A stretch of DNA of 64,000 bases, from assembly GCF_003590095.1 (NCBI RefSeq), contig NC_039493.1, forward strand, positions 4,402,001-4,466,000. Reading direction: 5' to 3'. The DNA comes from Trichoplusia ni (Eukaryota > Arthropoda > Insecta > Lepidoptera > Noctuidae). Positions 58,156-64,000 of this stretch are shown one piece after another. The notes under the pieces are model-generated. The model made no database searches. It worked only from the letters and a program-made list of their open reading frames with translations, and was not told the origin of the DNA. Within the stretch, counting starts at the first letter, position 1. Each line of letters begins with the position of its first letter. Both the position numbers and the translations under genes were made by a program.

Positions 58156-59791
58156 TTATTATAAATACAACCTTTTACGACTAGATGCAGCTTCCAATGA
58201 TGCTTGTGATTACATAAAAAAATTGTCATTAACAAAAGTAAATTGATCGTGGTAAAATTTTAATAAAGATCCCTGACAGGAGCTGTCTGAATATGCTACA
58301 ATTATCAACGCAAACGTTTGGCACAGCTTATAAACATCCTCATCACAAGAAAAGTAAACCCAAGACAAAAAAAACCTTCCATACAGATAAAAACAAAACA
58401 AATCATAGTGAAACAACTGTTGTTACCATAAAGCAGGATGGAACGCTCTCGAGATAAAGGTCCGAAGACTTTGTTTATTCACACATAAGGCGAGATTGAA
58501 CGTGTTCCGTCATACGGCCGCCCGTAGGGTTCTGATCGACGATTGCAGATTGTGACGCCTAACCAAGGGTTCCGTAGATAAATCTTTAAAGCTTTGAATG
58601 AATTTATTTTTGAAGTATTCTTGACTGATTACTTTATGTAACTTATGTCGGTTTTCTCCAAGGGATGGGATTTTTGGAACTATGCATCTTGTTACAAGAT
58701 GTGTACGGTTGTAAAGCAAATGTTTAGGCCTAGTACAAATAAAATTATTTTGTCGTTTTTTTTCGATTATGTTGGTATATTTTATTACACTAGCAATTGC
58801 AGTTTTGGATAGAATATAAAGTATTGAGAATGGTTTGGAGTCGTAATATTTCTTCGAAGTAGCGAGAAAATAATTTAACAAATTAAAGTAACAAATCCAC
58901 TATTAAATTTGTTTATTGATTTATAGTGAGCCATGATAATTGCAATGGCAGTAGTGTTGTGTCAAGTCTTACTATGTGACGTGGTCAGGTATTTATAGGG
59001 GCTTGAGGTCTTTTTAATCGGCGGGAGTCCAACATATCTCCACGCTGTGGAGATATGGGCCACGCTGGGCCGTTCAAGGTGTCGCCGACGTTATTTAAAA
59101 TTGCTTCAAAGAAAGGAGAGTCCAGTCAAAGTACTATGGAGAGAAATTCTTGTAAATGTATCAATTATGTTTCTCCTTAATCGAAACATTTTGATACCTT
59201 CAAGTCGAAAAGAAGAATAAAAGTGAAATATTAAATTTTAAGCGACTGACCTGTTTTTTTTTCGTCTAAAATAAAATACCTGAATTCTCAACGGCCTGAT
59301 TGAATGTTTATTACTTTGCAAAGCTAGCTAGTTTATTACGTTATGATATAAATCTCACGCACTTATAACAAGATAAATTAAATATCTACACGCCTACCAC
59401 GAGCTGTACAGAAAGAGTCTGCGCGGTGTGGAAGCAGGACGCCGCTATCCGCAATGAATAGCGCTGTCTCTTTTTCGCAACGATTAATACCTTGCTTAAA
59501 GTCCTCATGGTAGTGATTCAAGGTCGAATTTATTATATGGTTCTTTCTAAAGCAATTCATGTTTATTTCTTAAAAAACAGTGAAAATCGTGAATCTCGTT
59601 TATGAAAATTTTAATGTAGATAATAAAACCAATAATAAGGTAGGTTAAATTAACTAATATCGATTTAGGAAATTGTTGGGGATTTTTTCCTGGTAATGCC
59701 TGCATGGGCTAAATTTATGTATTATTTTATTGCCATTTTTGTTAATTTCCGTACCCGAAAGGTAAATTCGCTCCGCTGTCATAACACATAA
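58156..59791. other. No gene seen
   Basis: Two minus-strand frames (58510-58881, 123 codons; 59378-59560, 60 codons) are among the longest in the window but lack a recognised domain, coding bias or splice context. Confidence 0.3.
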
Positions 59792-60044
59792 TCTATACTA
59801 AATACTAAAATATAAAGCTGGAGAGTTTGTTTGAACGCGTTAATCTCAGGAACTACTATATATATAACTATAAATATTTTTGTGTGGAATAGACCATTCA
59901 TCGAGGAAGGCTTTAGGCTATAAACCATCATGCTGCGAATAATAGGAGCGAAGATACAATGGAAAATGTGAAAAAAAACAGGGCAGGTATAAATCATAAC
60001 TTATATCTTCTACCCACGGGGACGAAGTCGCGGGCAACAGCTAG
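59792..60044 (+). mobile_element. Non-autonomous Helitron-like element, family 1
   Basis: TC start after A (TCTATACTAAATACTAAAAT), hairpin region GGGGACGAAGTCGCGGGC, CAGCTAG before T. Some base changes around TATATATATAACTATAAAT in the body. Confidence 0.8.
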
Positions 60045-60264
60045 TATTGCAAATAAAAATCGCGGTTTTATACTTTAAAAAAATATAGCCGACCATTATT
60101 TTCTACGTATTTCATTATCTTTGTCTTATTTGTTTGGAACCCCCAGTGCCACAAAACCGACTTGCACTTGACCGGATTCATTTAAATATAGCAAACTGTA
60201 CTTTTCCTTTTTTACTTGAGCAATTTACTGTCAATAGTTAGTCATCAATTTACTGTTTTTCTTA

Positions 60265-60550
60265 TCTATACTTCTATACTAATATATAAAGCTGAAGAGT
60301 TTGTTTGTTTGTTTGAACGCGCTAATCTCAGGAACTACTGGTTCAAATTGAAACATTCTTTTTGTGTTGAATAGACCATTCATCGAGGAAGGTTTAAGGC
60401 TATAAACCATCAGGTTGCGACTAAAAGGAGCGAAGATACAATGGAAAATGTGGAAAAAAACGAAAAATTATTTATCTTCCAGGGCTTCCGTTCAAAAATT
60501 CCTAACTTATATCTTCTAATCACGCGGACGAAGTCGCGGGCAATAGCTAG
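60265..60550 (+). mobile_element. Chimeric Helitron-like element, family 1 with exchanged 3' segment
   Basis: Starts TCTATACTTCTATACTAATA after A. The first 200 bp follow family 1. Before the terminal hairpin, a segment CTTCCGTTCAAAAATTCCTA replaces the usual GGCAGGTATAAATCAT, and then the standard hairpin and TAGCTAG end before T follow. A CCTAACTTATATCTTCTA junction is shared with 20881-21047. Confidence 0.75.
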
Positions 60551-61898
60551 TTTAGGATAAAGACGTCACCCATACTTTGTCTGTCATTCAGTAAAAATAA
60601 CAACTTTCAACATTTCCTAAATGTGTATAAAAAATAATTGCTTTATGTAGTCAAGCCAACAAAAGTTTGAAGACCGGGAAATACGGTCATGAGCAAATCC
60701 GTACACAAATTCATATTGCCGTTACAACCATCCTCAATGTTTAAACAGTTACAAACTTTCGATTCAAATATTAGATCACGAAGTCAAAGAGGTTCTAATC
60801 TTGATAAAATCTAAATTAAATTCAGTCGCTCCCTGTGGGGTGGGTCTATTTATAACTAGGTTTACAATGTTATATGGAGCCAAATGAGGTGGTCCAATAT
60901 TAGGTCTGCGATGGACGCTGAGCTTTCAAGCTTTGGTTTATCAATAGGTTTGCTTTCAATACAGAGTTTTTTTCCTAGTTTCATGAATGTACTCATGATG
61001 CTCAGGGCTAAATCTTGAGCCCTAAGTACAATTTCGCTGTAGTTTTGATCGTAGAGTGAAGCAGTCTGGTGGTTTTAGCCGGTAAAAGACACCCACTTTT
61101 CCATGGGTGGGGAAGTCCATAAAGATTTCATCGGTAGAAAAACAAGGCCTATATTCAGGTATGCTTTAAAAAGCCCTCTACAACGAATTTGCAAATTCTA
61201 TTAAATTTATGACTGTACGAACCGTAGCAGAAACAATAAAACATTATCTAAGAAAATGTTAACCGTCACACCATCACAGTACATGAAGTGGTGATAGACA
61301 GACAGATAGCGGGGGTCTTACTTATAGGATTCCTTAACCACCCTGTAGGCTTGAAACTTGGTCAGAGGATAGAACTGGCCAGGCAAAAAAACTGTCCTAA
61401 TCGAAACTACAGGGACACATTGCTAGGAATACTTTAACTAATTTGTACATAATTCATAACCAAATATAATGAAATATCTTCAATTGGCCAAAGAACAAGA
61501 GAATTATGTATTTAATACGGAAACGGATACCATATAGAATATGAAACAATAGCGGTTTGTGTCTAAGGTTGTATGCGCCTGCCGTATAATAACCATGTTT
61601 ATAATTGAATAACAAAGATTCATACTAGCTAGCCTCTTCGCTTACTTGGACGTTGGTTATAGCTGCAATAACGTAACCTTCCATTAATAAAGTCGAAAAA
61701 AGTAGCTCAAATATTAATCCAAAGTGTCAGCTACCTCCATACCAAGATTCATCGAAATCAGTCTTTCTAGCCTTTTATCTGTGAAGAGGTAACAAATAGA
61801 CTCGTGGCTAAGCTATAACCGCATAAGTGATTCGATCACAGGTTAAGCTATGTTGGACGCGGTTGGTCCGTAGATGGGTGACCATCTTTGTCATAACG
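60551..61898. other. No gene; family C fragment at about 61195-61345
   Basis: AATTCTATTAAATTTATGAC and GACAGACAGATAGCGGGGGT identify an old family C copy. Confidence 0.4.
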
Positions 61899-62166
61899 AG
61901 TTCCTCCGTGTTTCGGAAGGCACGTTAAATTGTGGGTCCCGGCTGTTATTCCTACATCTTTGACAGTCGTTACAGGTAGTCAGAAGCTTGAAAAGTCTGA
62001 CGGCCTGTCTTACCAAGGCGTATCGTGTTGCCCAGGTAACTGGGTTGAGGAGGTCAGATAGGCAGTCAGATAGGCTCCTTGTAAAACACTGGTACTTAGC
62101 TGAAACCGGTTTGACTGGTAGCCGACCCCAACATAGTTGGGAAAAGGCTAGGCCAATGATGATGAG
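61899..62166 (-). repeat. Dispersed repeat, family E (best-preserved copy)
   Basis: From GTTCCTCCGTGTTTCGGAAG to GGGAAAAGGCTAGGCCAATG and a short ATGATGATG run. Reading frames on both strands here are repeat shadows. Confidence 0.8.
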
Positions 62167-62218
62167 GTAACAAGTAGACAAACAAAACCACTCACTCACT
62201 TTCGTATATTATAATATA

Positions 62219-62300
62219 CTAGCGACCCGCCCCGGCTTCGCATGGGAGCAATGCTAATATACTCTACAGAATTTCTTTAAAGTTTTTTATTTTGATAACA
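62219..62300 (-). mobile_element. Helitron-like 3' end, family 4
   Basis: CTAGCGACCCGCCCCGGCTT followed by CGCATGGGAGCAATGCTAAT is a moth repeat end with CTAG next to an A/T junction and a GC-rich stem. The 5' end cannot be placed. Confidence 0.5.
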
Positions 62301-62817
62301 TCATATCATCGCTGCATCGAAATTTAACAACTACTAATGTTATTCCACAACAATAGTACCTAAAAAAATTGTTATGGTGAGTCAACCTTAGGCCTCCCCT
62401 TTTTCGTGCCAATTTCTACGATCCTGTGCCAGCCGCGTCCACACCCGATCACTCGACCCGAGACTTTAACTATATCGTCGACCCATCTTGCATGTTGTAT
62501 ATCTAGTATTAGGTGTACAACAAATTCCTGTTTATATGTATTCCTATATCCTTGTCCTCGTCCTCATAGGTCCCTTACACAGCTTTCTCAGAACATGTTC
62601 AAAGTACTGTCAGCATCAAATATTGGTCAGAAAAAGCTATGAGATTTACAAATTACTAGAACATTATAAATGGCAGGAAAATATTGGTTCTGCTATAAAA
62701 GGGTTGATCCGTTGATGACAATGGTCTTGAACCATGAATTTCACAAAGAAAAATATCTTTCAAGTAAAAAGATTACATTAGAAACAAAAAACCAGTCTGT
62801 TGCATAGTCTGGACCAT
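62301..62817. other. No gene seen
   Basis: The frames at 62406-62715 lack support. The less AT-rich 62390-62490 patch is unexplained. Confidence 0.35.
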
Positions 62818-63003
62818 CCCCTAGCATTTTCCTTGCTATGTTGGGGTCAGCTTTCAGTCTAACCGGGTGCAGTTAAGTAGAGTTCAAGACTCAGCGACTG
62901 CCCATCTATCTGATCTCCTCAACCCACTTGGTCAACACGACACCCTCTAGTCAGCTGGTTGACAGACTTTCCAGTTTCTGACTACCCGTAACGACTGTCG
63001 AGA
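62818..63003 (+). repeat. Dispersed repeat, family E (partial)
   Basis: CTAGCATTTTCCTTGCTATG, TTGGGGTCAGCTTTCAGTCT, CTGCCCATCTATCTGATCTC and TTTCTGACTACCCGTAACGA in family order; the end is missing. Confidence 0.7.
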
Positions 63004-63262
63004 TCCAAAAAAGTTCCAAAAGAAGATAAAAAAAAACAAGAGACAGATAAAGAACATTCTTCGTGAATGTATGATTACTATACACTTTTGTTGCTGGCTG
63101 TACAAACTACTGGAAGCAGGGCAGGACTGTCCCTCTCCACGAATAATTCAATTAGCACACGTTACCGTGATTTAGCTTTAGCCTCAGACGTTGGAAGGAC
63201 GGGCATTGAACATGGCTGATTATATTACTTTTTAGGGTTAGGTACCCTTAAATTAAGAGCGC

Positions 63263-63400
63263 AAATCTCTTACTAGATCTTCGCTATCCGTCTGTCACTA
63301 GGCTGTATCTCATGAACAGTGACAGCTAGACTGTTGAATTTTTGGACATGCGTTTCCGTTGCATCTGTATCGACTAATATTACAAATTGTATTTCAGCAG
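63263..63400 (-). repeat. Dispersed SINE-like repeat, family C
   Basis: ATCCGTCTGTCACTAGGCTG, TATCTCATGAACAGTGACAG and CTAGACTGTTGAATTTTTGG are the inverse of the family-C 3' half. Confidence 0.6.
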
Positions 63401-64000
63401 TTGATGCGGTCGTATGGGCGACATTTATTAATGCCAATTTTTAGTCATGTGTGATTTTTTAAACCGTTAAGGTCTTCCCTTTCTCAGAGGCTGAACCTCT
63501 TTTTAAGAAAATTGTCTTATCCCATTGATTTTCCAATATTTTTGTCCTTCTTCTATTCCCTATCTAGGATTCCATCTTTTTCGGTACGGATTCTTTAAAA
63601 TGAGATTGGTTAGGTTTATATCTCTAAGTATAAAGAAATATTTTCATATTTTCGAAGCCTGTTTCTCTATAAACATGCGAGAACTCCACATTATCCCAAA
63701 TCCCTTGGCGTAGAGTTTTGAAGTTTCAAACTATGCGCTGTAACTTTATATTTTTGCTAAAAGAAAAAAGAAAGGAGCTATAAAACATTTTTATTACTGT
63801 AATTTACTCCTAGTGAGAACGTTTTTGTATTTACAATACTGCTTACCGTTACAAAATATATTGTTATCTTTTTTCTTTTTAGAACGCTGATCTAAACTTT
63901 CGGTTTATGCTGTTAATATGTAAACTATTTAGCGTAGAGTAAAGATATTGTATTTTTAAGTGTCTTATATTCTAGAACAGCAGTCCTATGTCGTCCTGTA
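63401..64000. other. No gene seen
   Basis: AT-rich; short frame at 63525-63713 without support. Confidence 0.35.

Noticed and set aside
58510..58881. 123-codon minus-strand frame
   Set aside because: AT-rich, lysine- and asparagine-rich composition typical of chance frames; no splice or homology support.
8114..59997. A recurrent 70-80 codon minus-strand frame (FFHIFHCIF region) at 8114, 45771, 53548 and 59779
   Set aside because: It lies wholly inside Helitron family 1 copies and recurs only because they are alike; it contains no known domain.
61891..62199. Overlapping frames on both strands (102 and 60 codons)
   Set aside because: Both are translations of a family E repeat.

Overview
The window looks like nuclear DNA of a lepidopteran, most likely a noctuoid moth. 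It is AT-rich, has no operon structure, and carries many short interspersed repeats whose motifs are characteristic of moths: Helitron-type ends with a GC-rich hairpin followed by CTAG, tRNA-headed SINEs with A and B boxes, and 3' ends of RTE-like and jockey-like LINEs. The species call rests on recognition of these repeat types and not on a search. Almost all of the 64 kb is intergenic or intronic sequence filled with repeats of different ages.

Host coding sequence is sparse. The best case is a 5' coding exon on the + strand at about 55534-55717. It has a pyrimidine-rich acceptor, a good ATG context at 55609, a predicted signal peptide and a consensus GTAAGT donor; the rest of that gene is not identified and probably lies beyond the window across a long intron. 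A possible promoter and 5' UTR exon lies 14 kb upstream at about 41329-41485, but this is weak. On the - strand, 15504-15932 holds a cysteine-rich reading frame with coding-like codon use, broken by one in-frame TAA. Two weaker coding candidates are 44563-44850 (+) and a possible terminal exon at 47264-47411 (-).

Layout: 0-8 kb has LINE tails, a dispersed palindromic repeat and the first tRNA-SINE. 8-14.6 kb has two Helitron families, a frameshifted jockey-like reverse transcriptase 3' end with a (TTTATC)5 tail, an RTE-like reverse transcriptase 3' end and two more SINEs. 15-16 kb has the disrupted cysteine-rich gene. 17-23 kb has SINEs, Helitrons and a 34-unit, 21-bp minisatellite. 24-38 kb is mostly old unique sequence with scattered repeat fragments. 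38.5-39 kb and 52.5-53 kb carry long inverted-repeat insertions of Penelope-like character with 12-15 bp target duplications. 45-64 kb holds most of the remaining Helitrons, together with the signal-peptide exon.

The most unusual object is the minisatellite at 21073-21812. Exactly 34 units of 21 bp are organised in a 399-bp higher-order repeat, and nearly every unit carries, on the - strand, an eight-base match to the U1 snRNA-binding 5' splice site. No complete gene, rRNA, functional tRNA or CRISPR array is visible.
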